Position numbers and translations under genes: made by a program. The notes below the pieces were generated by a model. It ran no database searches and was not told the origin of the DNA. It worked only from the letters and a program-made list of their open reading frames with translations. A stretch of DNA of 64,000 nt from Prochlorococcus sp. AG-402-K14 (lineage in GTDB: Bacteria; Cyanobacteriota; Cyanobacteriia; PCC-6307; Cyanobiaceae), in assembly GCA_003216815.1 (NCBI GenBank), contig QCIG01000003.1, positions 39,016 through 103,015 on the forward strand. The letters run 5' to 3'. This document shows, one piece after another, positions 47,279-57,556 of the stretch (position 1 is its first letter; each line of letters begins with the position of its first letter).

Positions 47279-48799
47279 TCACTTTCCAGTATGTTTTAAA
47301 TTTGATTCTGGCCGCAATAGTGGAAAAGCGATCACATCTCTTATAGAAGGACTATCAGTTAATAGCATTACAAACCTATCAATTCCTATTCCAAGTCCTC
47401 CTGTTGGAGGCATTCCGACTTCAAGAGCATTAATAAAATCTTCATCTAGGCTTTGAGCTTCAAGGTCACCTGATTCTTTTTTTGCCTGCTGCAAAAGTAA
47501 ACGTTCTTTTTGATCTATGGGGTCAATTAGTTCACTAAAAGCATTAGCAGTCTCTCTTCCAACAATAAAAAGTTCAAACCTTTCAACTAATCCTTTTTTA
47601 TTCCTATGTTTTCGAGCCAATGGAGAAATCTCAATTGGATAATCCAAAACAAATGTAGGTTGAACCAACTTAGATTCAACTGCTTGTTCAAAAGCTTCAT
47701 TCAAAAGCCTCCCAACACTATCAGACTTATCTGGGACTTGAAGCCCCTTGCTGAGCATTGCAGCTTTCGCATCATCAACATTATCTCCGAATAATTCAAA
47801 GTCAATTCCAGTGCATTCCTGAACTAATTGATGCATCGTGGCTCTTCGCCAAGGAGGTTTCAGGTCTATTTCTTGCTTTTGATAAATTATTTTAGTCGAC
47901 CCACAAATCTTTTCGCAAACTGAAGAAAGTAATTGTTCTGTTAATTCCATCATGTCGAAATAATCTGCAAAAGCCTCATAAATTTCAACAGAAGTGAATT
48001 CAGGATTGTGCCGGGTGCTAATCCCCTCATTTCTAAAAATTCTTCCGAGTTCATAAACCCTTTGAAAACCACCTACAACTAATCTTTTAAGGTGTAATTC
48101 TGTTGCAATCCTTAAGAACAAAGGCAAATCAAGTGTGTTGTGATGCGTTATAAAAGGTCTTGCATCCGCACCACCTGCCTCTGACTGTAAGACTGGAGTT
48201 TCAATTTCAAGAAAGTCCTTTTCATCTAGCCATCGCCGAATTGAACTAACTAATAAGGCCCTTGTGCGAAAAGTTTTTCGGGACTGAGGATTCACAATTA
48301 AGTCTAAATATCTTTGTCTATAACGCTTTTCCACATCGGCAAGTCCATGCCATTTATCAGGTAAAGGCTGTAAAGATTTTGACAGCATTGACCATTCACA
48401 AACCTTGATCGAAAGTTCACCCCTATCAGTTCTCTTTAATATTCCATTTACTCCTATCCAATCACCAGCATCAACAAGCGAGGTAATATTTCCAAAATTG
48501 TTCTCATGCTTTTGGCTATCTGCAGTTTGATTTAAAGTCGCCTTTTCCAAATAAAGTTGAATTGTGCCTGTTTCATCGGCAAGAGTAAAAAAAGCAAGTT
48601 TGCCCATCACTCTTCGAGAAATAATACGACCAGCTATCGAGACTTCTTTTTTATTTTCTTCACCATTTGGTAGGTCTGCATATTCTTCTTGTAATGCTGC
48701 AGCGACAGCAGAAGGTCTGAAGTTCAAGCCATAGGGACCTTGCCCAATGCTTTTTAGTGCTTTTGCCTTCTCAAGGCGGATATCTCTTAATTCAGACAA
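47279..48799 (-). CDS. lysS: Lysyl-tRNA synthetase, class II
   Basis: Charges tRNA-Lys. The 506-residue protein has an N-terminal OB-fold anticodon-binding domain ([20 protein letters not shown]) and the class II core: motif 1 in [20 protein letters not shown], motif 2 [20 protein letters not shown], and motif 3 [20 protein letters not shown]. No ATG is available; the frame begins with TTG 48799 ([15 protein letters not shown]), which matches the expected N-terminus. It follows the RpaB-like regulator on the same strand by about 70 bases. Confidence 0.96.
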   Translation of the reverse strand: MSELRDIRLEKAKALKSIGQGPYGLNFRPSAVAAALQEEYADLPNGEENKKEVSIAGRIISRRVMGKLAFFTLADETGTIQLYLEKATLNQTADSQKHENNFGNITSLVDAGDWIGVNGILKRTDRGELSIKVCEWSMLSKSLQPLPDKWHGLADVEKRYRQRYLDLIVNPQSRKTFRTRALLVSSIRRWLDEKDFLEIETPVLQSEAGGADARPFITHHNTLDLPLFLRIATELHLKRLVVGGFQRVYELGRIFRNEGISTRHNPEFTSVEIYEAFADYFDMMELTEQLLSSVCEKICGSTKIIYQKQEIDLKPPWRRATMHQLVQECTGIDFELFGDNVDDAKAAMLSKGLQVPDKSDSVGRLLNEAFEQAVESKLVQPTFVLDYPIEISPLARKHRNKKGLVERFELFIVGRETANAFSELIDPIDQKERLLLQQAKKESGDLEAQSLDEDFINALEVGMPPTGGLGIGIDRFVMLLTDSPSIRDVIAFPLLRPESNLKHTGK

Positions 48800-48869
48800 A
48801 GTAATTCATACATACGACAAGAGAAAAAGAGATCAAATGAAAAACCTATCAATATTGAGCTATTAATCT

Positions 48870-49610
48870 CTAACTGGCAATAGCAGTAGGAAATTCTCCC
48901 ATTCTTTGAGAGGCGTAGCCAATACCTCTGACAGTTAAAATCAATTCTGGATTCCTTGGATCTGGTTCTAGCTTGCCCCTCAAACGGGCTACATAGACAT
49001 CCACAACTCTCAAATCTGCAGCTCTTCTGGGAGGATAGCCCCAAAGCTGTTCCAAAATCTCTGCTCTAGGAACAACACGGCCAGGGTCACGAAAAAGTAA
49101 TTCCAGCAAACTAAATTCTGTATATGTAAGGCCTATTCTTTCTCCACCTCTACTGACTTGCCTTCTATTTGTATCTACTACAAGATCACCAAGTTTCATG
49201 ACGCCTTGACCTGAAGGAACCTCTCGAGGTTCATCAACTGTTGGAGCAGGTCCAACTCTTCTCAAGATAGTAGCGATCCTAGCCTCTAACTCCTTAGGAC
49301 TAAATGGCTTAGCCAAATAATCATCAGCTCCTAAATCCAAACCTGCAACTCTTTCAGAAATTGCTTCAAGAGCAGTCAAGAATATTATTGGAACACAAGA
49401 CTCTGCTCTTATTCTTCGGCAAACTGCAAAACCATCCATCTTGGGGAGCATTACATCCAGTACAATTAGATCTGGTGCTTCTTTGTGAAAAACCTCGAGT
49501 GCTTGCTCTCCGTCCTGTGCAGATAAAACCTGATATCCAGCAAGGTTAAGCCTTGTTACCAAGACCTTCAATACTGCTGGTTCATCATCTACAACCAAAA
49601 TACAGGTCAT
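48870..49610 (-). CDS. rpaB: OmpR-family response regulator, RpaB/Ycf27-like
   Basis: DNA-binding regulator with an N-terminal receiver domain (VVDDEPAVLKVLVTR; phosphoacceptor Asp52 in LIVLDVMLPKMDG; AKPFSPKELEARI) and a C-terminal winged helix (GERIGLTYTEFSLLELLFRD, AEILEQLWGYPPRRAADLRV, ILTVRGIGYASQRM). By eye it is closer to RpaB/Ycf27, the regulator of light-responsive and photosystem genes, than to the clock output RpaA, but a related paralogue is possible. It starts with ATG 49610. No histidine kinase gene is adjacent. The symbol is moderately sure; the family is certain. Confidence 0.7.
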   Translation of the reverse strand: MTCILVVDDEPAVLKVLVTRLNLAGYQVLSAQDGEQALEVFHKEAPDLIVLDVMLPKMDGFAVCRRIRAESCVPIIFLTALEAISERVAGLDLGADDYLAKPFSPKELEARIATILRRVGPAPTVDEPREVPSGQGVMKLGDLVVDTNRRQVSRGGERIGLTYTEFSLLELLFRDPGRVVPRAEILEQLWGYPPRRAADLRVVDVYVARLRGKLEPDPRNPELILTVRGIGYASQRMGEFPTAIAS

Positions 49611-49790
49611 GAGATTAGCTTTTGCCTTCGTGACAGTGCCATTAAAATTTTATGTCAAAAAGGGTTCTTTGTTAATTGAAGATATCATCTTGAAGTCAAG
49701 TAAACATAGCCCTTTGAATAATTTAGAAGACATACTCGCCACTGATAAATAAGTATTTATTCTATTTTGAAAATTTTAAAATGTTTCCCA

Positions 49791-50291
49791 TTAGTTTTTT
49801 TTATACGAAAGAAGAAGCCAAGAGGAAAAAAATGGGGCAACCAAACCAGTAACTATTACCTTAGAAATTAATACATAAAGTGACCAAGAATGAAACCAAT
49901 TATTTCGTAAAAAATCATATAGTATTATTTTTTGAACCCAAATAGAAACACAGACAAAAGCGGTTCCAAAGATAGCCATTAATCCAATACTTAGAAATAA
50001 TTCAATTTTTTTATTATGCAATCCATATTGACTCCAAATTAAAGACAAAGTTAATAACGAAGGAATATAAGAAACATCACCAATCGTAAAAGAATCTACA
50101 AAAATTCCTAATAGAATTGCAACCAAAGCGGCTCTCAAAGGACGATTTTTTAGTGAAAAAGGCAATAACCATATCACGGGCCAGCACGGGCTTATTCCGT
50201 TAATATTGAGCCAATCTGGAGATGCAATTATACAAGCAGGTAAAAAAATTATACTAATAAAAATTAATAATTCATTGTTATTCCTATTCAT
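49791..50291 (-). CDS. mreD: Rod shape-determining protein MreD
   Basis: Small inner-membrane protein of the elongasome. The 166-residue product has about five hydrophobic segments, with LLGIFVDSFTIGDVSYIPSL in the middle, a typical MreD feature. Sequence is weakly conserved in the family, so position is the main support: its ATG at 50291 overlaps the end of mreC by eight bases, completing mreB-mreC-mreD. It is the last gene of that operon. Confidence 0.85.
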   Translation of the reverse strand: MNRNNNELLIFISIIFLPACIIASPDWLNINGISPCWPVIWLLPFSLKNRPLRAALVAILLGIFVDSFTIGDVSYIPSLLTLSLIWSQYGLHNKKIELFLSIGLMAIFGTAFVCVSIWVQKIILYDFLRNNWFHSWSLYVLISKVIVTGLVAPFFSSWLLLSYKKN

Positions 50292-51033
50292 TATTTTTCA
50301 AGACTTGAACCCAATCAATTGCCTCTGGTGATGCAGTTAATTGAACAATTGCATATGGAGAAGGTAAAGCTTTTTCATTAACAACCTGAACAACTCCAAT
50401 GGTTAAATTGGGGGGCAATAAAGAGCTTGCTGGTGATGTAGTCACAGCATCTCCAACTTTAGCCAAACTGTCTTTATTTAAGAAAATTAATTTTGGTCTA
50501 TTGGTACCCATCCCAGTCAAAATCCCATGACGCTTAGTTCGCTCAATCCAGGCACCAACCTGATGACCTGGATCAGTCAGTAACCTAACTCTAGAAGTGA
50601 GTGGAGTGGTGCTATCTACAAGGCCAATTAAACCTCCTGGTCCAATTACGGTGTTTCCTTTCAGCACCCTATCTTTTGCACCTTTATTAATTTCTAGCTG
50701 ATGCCACCAACTTTTAGAAGATCTCGAAATAACAGCCGCCGAAATTCTTTGCTCATTATTCAACTGATTTAAAGATAGAGCTTTGCGTAGACGAATATTG
50801 TCCTCTTCAAGTAATTTCAATCGAAGATTTTTGTCAAAATCTTCTCCGGCCTTAATCCATTCACTTTGAGCAGTACCAGGGAGAATTGGTTTTAGTAAAA
50901 CAGAATAAAAATCTAAATATCCTGCACCTTTTGTCCAACGAATACCAAAAAGTATCGCTCCAAATAAAAATATTACCCAAAATCTACGTTTCAAAAGCAA
51001 TTCAAAACCTATTTTCCTACGGGTTTGAATCAT
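50284..51033 (-). CDS. mreC: Rod shape-determining protein MreC
   Basis: Bitopic membrane protein that links MreB filaments to wall synthases in the periplasm. The 249-residue product has one membrane helix (about residues 15-27, after basic RRKIGFELLLKRR), then a short coiled coil (KLLEEDNIRLRKALSLNQL) and the MreC beta domain: VISRSSKSWWHQLEINKGAK, GNTVIGPGGLIGLVDSTTPL and LTDPGHQVGAWIER. It starts with ATG 51033, three bases after mreB. Confidence 0.93.
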   Translation of the reverse strand: MIQTRRKIGFELLLKRRFWVIFLFGAILFGIRWTKGAGYLDFYSVLLKPILPGTAQSEWIKAGEDFDKNLRLKLLEEDNIRLRKALSLNQLNNEQRISAAVISRSSKSWWHQLEINKGAKDRVLKGNTVIGPGGLIGLVDSTTPLTSRVRLLTDPGHQVGAWIERTKRHGILTGMGTNRPKLIFLNKDSLAKVGDAVTTSPASSLLPPNLTIGVVQVVNEKALPSPYAIVQLTASPEAIDWVQVLKNNE

Positions 51034-51036
51034 TGT

Positions 51037-52089
51037 TTAATCTCTAATTACATTTCTAGCAAAATCAGGAGTATCTAAAACTCTTCGCATCGTTTTAAAA
51101 TCATCTAAAACTAGACCGCAACCATTTACTACGCATAACAATGGATCCTCAGCTACGTGAGTAAAAATTCCTGTTTCATGACTTAAGAGATCACTGATTC
51201 CTCTAACTAATGCTCCTCCTCCTGCCAGCATTATCCCTCTATCAACAATATCCGCAGCAAGCTCGGGTGGAGTTCTTTCAAGAGTTCTTTTTACTGCATC
51301 AACAATCTTATTTAAAGGCTCTGACATTGCTTCACGTAGATCACCTGCTTTCAAATTTATTGAACGAGGCAAACCTGAAAGCAGATGCAAACCCCTTACA
51401 TCTATTGATTGCAAATCAAATTCATTAGAAGGAAAAGCTGATCCAATTTTAATTTTGATCTCTTCAGCTGTTCTTTCACCCACTACTAAATTGTGTACTT
51501 TTTTTAAATAAGTAGCAATAGAATCATTAATTTCATCTCCCGCAACTCTTACAGATTCACTTAAAACTGTTCCACCAAGACTAAGAACAGCCACTTCAGT
51601 AGTCCCTCCCCCAATATCAACAATCATTGTGCCTATAGGTTCTGTTACTGGCAAAGAAGCTCCTATAGCTGCAGCTACAGGTTCATCAATTAAATGAACC
51701 TCGCGTGCTCCTGCAAGACCTGCTTCTCGGACTGCTCGTCTCTCTACACCCGTTACTCCACTCGGAATACCAACAACTAATCGGGGAGCAATAATGCCTC
51801 TCCCCTCATTACACTTTTGAATGAATGTTTTCAGCATTTGCTCTGCCGCATCAAAATCCGCTATTACACCATCCCTAAGCGGCCTTACGGCACGAATATT
51901 CCCAGGTGTTCTACCTAACATTAATTTGGCATCATCACCCACAGCTAAAGGGACCCCCTCTTCTAAATCCATTGCTACAACTGAAGGTTCCTGCAATACT
52001 ATTCCCTTACCAGAAACATAAATCAAGGTATTTGCTGTACCTAAATCAATCCCAATATCTCGGGAGAATTTGAAACGGTTAAAAAACAC
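51037..52089 (-). CDS. mreB: Rod shape-determining protein MreB (actin-like)
   Basis: Cytoskeletal ATPase that organises side-wall synthesis. Actin-fold motifs are DIGIDLGTANTLIYVSGKG, the phosphate-2 loop MIVDIGGGTTEVAVLSLGG and the adenosine motif GIMLAGGGALVRGI. The frame opens with TTG 52098; GTG 52089 gives the family-like FFNRFKFSRDIGID start and 350 residues, so I use it, though TTG cannot be excluded. It heads mreB-mreC-mreD and is divergent from ssb. Confidence 0.95.
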   Translation of the reverse strand: MFFNRFKFSRDIGIDLGTANTLIYVSGKGIVLQEPSVVAMDLEEGVPLAVGDDAKLMLGRTPGNIRAVRPLRDGVIADFDAAEQMLKTFIQKCNEGRGIIAPRLVVGIPSGVTGVERRAVREAGLAGAREVHLIDEPVAAAIGASLPVTEPIGTMIVDIGGGTTEVAVLSLGGTVLSESVRVAGDEINDSIATYLKKVHNLVVGERTAEEIKIKIGSAFPSNEFDLQSIDVRGLHLLSGLPRSINLKAGDLREAMSEPLNKIVDAVKRTLERTPPELAADIVDRGIMLAGGGALVRGISDLLSHETGIFTHVAEDPLLCVVNGCGLVLDDFKTMRRVLDTPDFARNVIRD

Positions 52090-52174
52090 GGATTTCAATC
52101 ATTTGAGCAATCATAAAGAGAGTTGAACTAAGATAAATATATTATTTAGCAAACAAGAAACATCGGAGACAATA

Positions 52175-52564
52175 ATGCCAATAAATTCAGTCACTCTTGT
52201 AGGCAGAGCAGGAAGAGATCCTGAAGTTAGATATTTTGAATCAGGAACAGTCGTTGCTAATCTCACAATGGCTGTAAACAGAAGAAATCGAGATGATGAG
52301 CCAGATTGGTTCAATCTAGAAATTTGGGGTAAACAAGCTCAAGTCGCAGCAGATTATGTAAAAAAAGGGTCTTTAATCGGTATAACTGGTAGCTTTAAAT
52401 TGGATAGTTGGAAGGACCGTAACACTGGAGAAGATAGACACAAGCCAGTTGTCAGAGTTGATCGTCTTGAATTATTAGGATCAAAAAGAGATTCAGAGAA
52501 TAGTAATTTCCAAAACAACAATTCATTTAATCAACAACCAAATAATGACGAAATTCCATTTTAA
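52175..52564 (+). CDS. ssb: Single-stranded DNA-binding protein
   Basis: Coats single-stranded DNA in replication and repair. The 129-residue protein has the OB-fold core (INSVTLVGRAGRDPEVRYFE, LTMAVNRRN, WFNLEIWGKQAQVAADYVKK), an Asn/Gln-rich linker and the acidic tip NNDEIPF, matching the C-terminal tail that binds partner proteins. It starts with ATG 52175 preceded by GGAG. It is shorter than E. coli SSB, as is usual in cyanobacteria. Confidence 0.96.
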   Translation: MPINSVTLVGRAGRDPEVRYFESGTVVANLTMAVNRRNRDDEPDWFNLEIWGKQAQVAADYVKKGSLIGITGSFKLDSWKDRNTGEDRHKPVVRVDRLELLGSKRDSENSNFQNNNSFNQQPNNDEIPF

Positions 52565-52569
52565 AAATA

Positions 52570-53229
52570 TCATTTATTAATTATTAATTTGCGGAGTGTT
52601 TTATAAAGTAGAGTCATAAATGCAATAGAGAGAATTAAAATAAGAATAATTTTAAAGATATTAGAAAAAGGACTTAGCCATTTTTCAATATTTCCATAGC
52701 TATCTCCGAGATAAAACCCTGCAATTGTTAAAAACAAAGTCCAAATCAAACTACCTGCTGTCGTCCAAATCAGGAATGGGGTTATGGGCATTAACTCAAC
52801 CCCTGCAGGTACTGAAATCAAAGTCCTAATTCCTGGAACTAATCTTCCCCAAAACACTAAAGAAACTCCATACTTATTGAACCATTTTCTACTTCGAGCA
52901 AGGTCCTGAGGATTAATTCCAATCCAACGCCCATTTTTTTCAAGCCATTGCTCAAGTCTTTCTTCATTAACTAATCTGCCAATTCCATACCAAGGCAAAG
53001 CACCAAGTACAGTTCCTAGCAAACCTGATATAACAACAGGAAAAAAATCTAATTGACCTTGAAATACATAAAAGCCACCAAGAGGCATTATTAATTCTGA
53101 AGGAATTGGTGGTATTAGATTTTCCAAAAACATTGCCAATAAAATAGTTAAATAACCTATCCACTGATTAGTTTCAACAGCATTTCCTATTAATATTGGT
53201 AGAGAAGATATGAATTCTGAAATTTCCAT
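52570..53229 (-). CDS. DedA family membrane protein
   Basis: A 219-residue inner-membrane protein of the DedA (SNARE-associated/VTT) family, members of which act as lipid flippases or affect membrane homeostasis. Marks are AMFLENLIPPIPSELIMPLG, LGTVLGALPWYGIGRLVNE, and the conserved FWGRLVPGIRTLISVPAGVE. The usual helices are present. It starts with ATG 53229, 24 bases downstream of ahcY, and is convergent with ssb by five bases. The transported substrate is unknown. Confidence 0.93.
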   Translation of the reverse strand: MEISEFISSLPILIGNAVETNQWIGYLTILLAMFLENLIPPIPSELIMPLGGFYVFQGQLDFFPVVISGLLGTVLGALPWYGIGRLVNEERLEQWLEKNGRWIGINPQDLARSRKWFNKYGVSLVFWGRLVPGIRTLISVPAGVELMPITPFLIWTTAGSLIWTLFLTIAGFYLGDSYGNIEKWLSPFSNIFKIILILILSIAFMTLLYKTLRKLIINK

Positions 53230-53253
53230 TTAACGTGAATTATATAAATACAC

Positions 53254-54687
53254 TTAATAACGATATTGATCTGTCTTATAGGGACCTTCAATTGGAACAT
53301 TTATATATTGTGCTTGTTCTTTAGTTAACTTAGTTAACTTTGCTCCTATCTTATCTAAATGAAGAATTGCCACCATTTCATCTAAATGTTTTGGTAAAAC
53401 ATAAACTTTATTCGAATATTTAACTCCATATTTGAATAACTCAATCTGAGCTAATACTTGATTAGTAAAAGAATTACTCATCACAAAACTAGGATGCCCA
53501 GTAGCACATCCAAGATTCACTAATCTTCCCTCTGCTAAAAGAATGATCTTGTTACCACTTGGAAGAGTAATGTGATCCACTTGAGGTTTAATATTTTCCC
53601 ATTTATAAGACTTTAAAGAAGAAACCTCGATTTCATTATCAAAATGACCGATGTTACAGACTATCGATTCATTTTTCATCCTGATCAAATGCTCGTGACG
53701 AATAACTTGAAAGTTTCCAGTTGCAGTTACAAAAATATCTATATCTTCAACCACTTCATCTAATCTCACAACTCTAAAACCTTCCATTGCAGCTTGAAGA
53801 GCACATATAGGATCTATCTCAGAAATCATTACTGTCGCTCCTAAACCTCTTAAGGACTGAGCAGAACCTTTCCCAACATCTCCGTAACCCATAACAAGAG
53901 CAACCTTACCGGCAACCATTACATCTGTGGCTCTTTTAATGCCATCAACAAGTGATTCTCGACAACCATAAAGATTATCAAACTTACTTTTGGTCACAGA
54001 ATCATTAACGTTTATTGCTGGGAATACAAGTTCTCCACTTTTTTCCATTTGGTAAAGACGCGCCACACCAGTTGTGGTTTCCTCAGTGACCCCTTTTATG
54101 CATGATTTAGCTTTTGAATAAAAATTAGGTTCAGTAGAAAGTTTTTTCTTAATAGAAGCAAATAATGCAATTTCCTCTTCATTTGAAGGATTATCAAGCA
54201 CTGAAATATCTTTTTCCGCTTTACTTCCCAAAAGAATTAATCCTGTCGCATCACCCCCATCGTCAAGAATCATATTTGCAGATTCACCATCACTCCATTC
54301 GAAAATTTTGTGGGTATATTCCCAGTATTCATCCAATGTTTCTCCCTTCTTGGCAAATACTGGGACACCTGAGCTTGCGATAGCTGCAGCAGCATGATCT
54401 TGTGTAGAAAAAATATTGCAAGAAGCCCACCTAACTTTTGCACCAAGTTCAACAAGAGTCTCAATAAGGACTCCAGTTTGAATTGTCATATGGAGACTTC
54501 CTGCAATAAAAGCTCCTTTTAAAGGTTTTTCCGATCCATATTTTTTTCTTAATGCCATTAATCCTGGCATCTCTGTTTCAGCTATTGAAAGTTCTTTTCG
54601 CCCGAATTCTGAATCGGTTATGTCTTTGACTACATAGTCAGTATTTTTTGCAATACTGTTGAGATTTGATGTGGTTGCTGCAAACAT
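53254..54687 (-). CDS. ahcY: Adenosylhomocysteinase
   Basis: Hydrolyses S-adenosylhomocysteine to adenosine and homocysteine, closing the methylation cycle. The 477-residue protein shows [55 protein letters not shown], the NAD site [20 protein letters not shown], and ends with the KTDQYRY tail that completes the active site. It starts with ATG 54687, divergent from tsaE by only 25 bases. No SAH riboswitch fits in that space. Confidence 0.97.
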   Translation of the reverse strand: MFAATTSNLNSIAKNTDYVVKDITDSEFGRKELSIAETEMPGLMALRKKYGSEKPLKGAFIAGSLHMTIQTGVLIETLVELGAKVRWASCNIFSTQDHAAAAIASSGVPVFAKKGETLDEYWEYTHKIFEWSDGESANMILDDGGDATGLILLGSKAEKDISVLDNPSNEEEIALFASIKKKLSTEPNFYSKAKSCIKGVTEETTTGVARLYQMEKSGELVFPAINVNDSVTKSKFDNLYGCRESLVDGIKRATDVMVAGKVALVMGYGDVGKGSAQSLRGLGATVMISEIDPICALQAAMEGFRVVRLDEVVEDIDIFVTATGNFQVIRHEHLIRMKNESIVCNIGHFDNEIEVSSLKSYKWENIKPQVDHITLPSGNKIILLAEGRLVNLGCATGHPSFVMSNSFTNQVLAQIELFKYGVKYSNKVYVLPKHLDEMVAILHLDKIGAKLTKLTKEQAQYINVPIEGPYKTDQYRY

Positions 54688-54712
54688 AAATTGAAACTCT
54701 CTATAGGAGATT

Positions 54713-55237
54713 GTGAAACAAGATTCTGAAGAACAATTCGAGGTTTTGAATTCATTTGCTCAGCAAACTAATAATTTCTGCTGGACTCTAGACAAACCTG
54801 AATCAACGATGTCATTAGGTTCAACATTAACAAAAAAATTTCCTGATCTAAGCATTCTCCTTCTAAATGGTCCTCTTGGAGCTGGAAAAACCACATTAGT
54901 TAAAGGAATTGCAAAAAGTCTAAAAATTAAAGAACCAATAACTTCCCCTACTTTTCCTTTATCCCAGCATTATCCATTGGGATCCCCTCCATTAGTTCAT
55001 CTTGATCTTTATCGAATTGAAGAACAAGATGCCGCAAACGAGTTTTTTCTGCAAGAAGAAGAGGAATCGAAAGCCATGGGTGCACTAATGGTGGTTGAAT
55101 GGCCCGAGAGGTTATCTCTTCAAATAACTGATGCTTGGAGAGGAAAATTTGAATATTCGTCAAAAAATAAAACCCGATTTTTTCAGCTAATATCTCCACT
55201 AGAACATGATAATAGTGCATCAATATCCTCCTTATAA
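54713..55237 (+). CDS. tsaE: tRNA threonylcarbamoyladenosine synthesis ATPase TsaE
   Basis: P-loop ATPase of the TsaBDE complex that makes t6A37 in ANN-decoding tRNAs. The 174-residue protein has Walker [18 protein letters not shown] (residues 52-68) and the family motifs [12 protein letters not shown] and [12 protein letters not shown], then VVEWPERL. The start is GTG 54713; GGAG lies only three bases before it, so a later start is possible (ATG 54809 would remove part of the domain). The last 55 bases overlap the convergent PfkB kinase gene. Confidence 0.93.
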   Translation: MKQDSEEQFEVLNSFAQQTNNFCWTLDKPESTMSLGSTLTKKFPDLSILLLNGPLGAGKTTLVKGIAKSLKIKEPITSPTFPLSQHYPLGSPPLVHLDLYRIEEQDAANEFFLQEEEESKAMGALMVVEWPERLSLQITDAWRGKFEYSSKNKTRFFQLISPLEHDNSASISSL

Positions 55238-56199
55238 GGTTGTGCCTCAATCGCTCCGACCCCTGTACATACATGGGACCCACATGCGATAGCAAATTGA
55301 ATAATTTCTTCAGCTATTGGTTTACTTATTTGATCTAAATCAATAGATAAAAGTTTATAAATTAATCCTGCGGTGAATGCATCTCCAGCACCGGTAGTAT
55401 CAACCACAATTGGGGGAGAAATTGCTAATGACTTTCCAATGTGATTATTAATTAGCCATGTTACGGGATTAGATCCATCCGAAATAACTACCGATGGTCT
55501 TTGAGGCAAAGATAAAGAGATTTCTCGTGGATTAGAGTTATTAAAAAAATATTGCGCCTCTTCTTTCGCAAGTTTTATTAATGAAACTTTTTTTAAAATA
55601 GAAAGTATTTCATTTTTTTCTTCATAACAAGGCTTCTCTAGTAAAGAAAGCTTGTTTCGCCAAAAAGTTGGGCGCCAATTTAGATCTAGTACAACCTTGA
55701 TGCCAGAATGCAAAGCATTTTCAAGACACCAAATAAACGCATCAGAGGAAATTTCTGATGCAAGAGGAATTGTCCCTAAAACTAACCATTTAGCCTTTTC
55801 ACTAACAAGCGGCCATTTTTTAATAATTTTTTCCCGGGATATGGCTTGATCGGCAAATCCCAAGCCTTCATCCCCCTCAAATCCCTCAAAAAATCTTTCT
55901 CCATTAGCATCTCTACGAACCAATACAATCCTCGTTGGACGAAGGTTGTCCTGTTGTAATCCAGCGGAATTGATCCCCCTTTGAATCAATAAATCCTTAA
56001 ATTTTTGTCCAAAAGAATCATTTCCAAGCGAACCAATAAAAGAAACGTCTACTCCTAAACGAGCTAATGCGCAGGCAACATTAGCCGGGGCACCACCAAA
56101 GCAATCTGTTACTGGCGAATCAAATGAAGGATCCCCCCCTGGAGGGCCAAGTCGATCCATCAAAGCTTCTCCAAAAGCAATAACACTTGAAGCTTTCAT
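55183..56199 (-). CDS. PfkB-family carbohydrate kinase (fructokinase-like)
   Basis: Ribokinase-fold sugar kinase of 338 residues. N-terminal signature FGEALMDRLGPPGG and CFGGAPANVACALARLG, then FIGSLGNDSFG, and the C-terminal PfkB signature VDTTGAGDAFTAGLIYKLLS with the catalytic Asp. Overall pattern suggests a fructokinase, but the sugar cannot be fixed from sequence. It starts with ATG 56199. Its 3' end overlaps tsaE tail to tail by 55 bases, the longest such overlap in the window. Confidence 0.9.
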   Translation of the reverse strand: MKASSVIAFGEALMDRLGPPGGDPSFDSPVTDCFGGAPANVACALARLGVDVSFIGSLGNDSFGQKFKDLLIQRGINSAGLQQDNLRPTRIVLVRRDANGERFFEGFEGDEGLGFADQAISREKIIKKWPLVSEKAKWLVLGTIPLASEISSDAFIWCLENALHSGIKVVLDLNWRPTFWRNKLSLLEKPCYEEKNEILSILKKVSLIKLAKEEAQYFFNNSNPREISLSLPQRPSVVISDGSNPVTWLINNHIGKSLAISPPIVVDTTGAGDAFTAGLIYKLLSIDLDQISKPIAEEIIQFAIACGSHVCTGVGAIEAQPYKEDIDALLSCSSGDIS

Positions 56200-56250
56200 G
56201 TTTAAGTGATGATTAATAGAGTTATTATTGATGATTTAAAATTTTTTATT

Positions 56251-57384
56251 TTAAATACAAAGATGTTTATGTAATTCAGAAATAATTTTAGTATTAGCCG
56301 CAGGGAAAGGAAAATCAAAAAGTTTTTCTGGAGCAACCCAAAGTAACTTTTGACTCGCTAAAGGTTTTGGCTTCCCCGATATCCAATCACAGATATGAAC
56401 AGTAAAAAAAAGTTTCTTGTGGGTATATGCATGTTCAAAAGATAAAAGTTTTGCTCCAACTCTCACAACAATCCCAAGTTCCTCTTTCAATTCTCGTACA
56501 ATGGTCTCCTCAATAGATTCATCAGAGATTTTTTTTCCTCCTGGGAATTCCCACATTCCCCCCATACTTGAACTTTCCAGACGCTGATCTATAAGCAATT
56601 CACCATTCTGATTAAAAACGATACCAATGCCTATTTCTTGAAGAGGCTTTCTTGTTTGCATTTGTTTTTTTGGAAAATGTTGAGGGTCGTACTTGGTATA
56701 GGCAACACAAAAATTTTGTATTGGACAACAAGAACAACTTGGCTTTTTTGGAGTACATATTATTGTCCCAAAATCCATCAAAGCCTGATTAAAATCTCTT
56801 GGATTTTTGGTTGAAATAAGTAAAGAGCTCAATTCCCATAATCTTTTATCTTCTTTAATCAATGTTTTTTCAGTAGCAAATAATCTAGATAAAATTCTTT
56901 TTACATTTCCATCTAATATTGGTATGGGCAAGTCAAAAGCAGATGAGATAATACTACCTGCAGTACTTCTCCCAATACCTGGTAGAGACATCCACTCATC
57001 AAGTTCAACAGGCCAAGAAGCTGGATCTTGACAACTATTTTCACCAAAACATTTAATTAATTTTTTAGAGGATTGATGTATTCGTTTCGCACGTGAGTAA
57101 TAGCCAAGACCTTGCCATACGAAAAGAATATCCTCTAGGTTTGCCTTCGCCAGATCAGTCAACGCAGGAAAAAACTCCATCCATTTTTCCCAATAAGGAA
57201 GAACAACCTTCAGCTGCGTCTGCTGAAGCATTACCTCTGCAATCCAAATTTCATAAGGAGATATACTTTCACCTGATTTAGGTATAGAACCATCTTTCTT
57301 TAGCTTCCAAGGGATCCAGTGCCTACCATTTTTACCAAACCATTCGAGAAGTCTATTTTGAATTTCTTGTGGAGAAATAATCAT
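56251..57384 (-). CDS. mutY: Adenine DNA glycosylase MutY
   Basis: Removes adenine mispaired with 8-oxoguanine. The 377-residue protein has catalytic Glu50 (IAEVMLQQTQ), the helix-hairpin-helix SLPGIGRSTAGSI, Asp158 in PILDGNVKRIL, and the iron-sulfur loop C210-x6-C217-x2-C220-x5-C226. The C-terminal NUDIX-like domain that recognises 8-oxoG is complete, with GGKKISDESIEETIVRELKE and the following ELG at about 282-304. It starts with ATG 57384. No truncation or missing residue is seen. This gene opposes G:C to T:A mutation. Confidence 0.96.
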   Translation of the reverse strand: MIISPQEIQNRLLEWFGKNGRHWIPWKLKKDGSIPKSGESISPYEIWIAEVMLQQTQLKVVLPYWEKWMEFFPALTDLAKANLEDILFVWQGLGYYSRAKRIHQSSKKLIKCFGENSCQDPASWPVELDEWMSLPGIGRSTAGSIISSAFDLPIPILDGNVKRILSRLFATEKTLIKEDKRLWELSSLLISTKNPRDFNQALMDFGTIICTPKKPSCSCCPIQNFCVAYTKYDPQHFPKKQMQTRKPLQEIGIGIVFNQNGELLIDQRLESSSMGGMWEFPGGKKISDESIEETIVRELKEELGIVVRVGAKLLSFEHAYTHKKLFFTVHICDWISGKPKPLASQKLLWVAPEKLFDFPFPAANTKIISELHKHLCI

Positions 57385-57556
57385 ACATATAAGTCTAAGT
57401 CGAAATTTTTTAAAAATTAAAAAATAATATCATTATTCTAATTATTTGATCCGAAAAAATTTAAACTTTTTGCCTAACTAATATAAACAAAAAAATTCTT
57501 TACTTTACTAAAGATAAACCTTTAGGCAAAAATAATTTATATTCTTCTCTAAAGTT

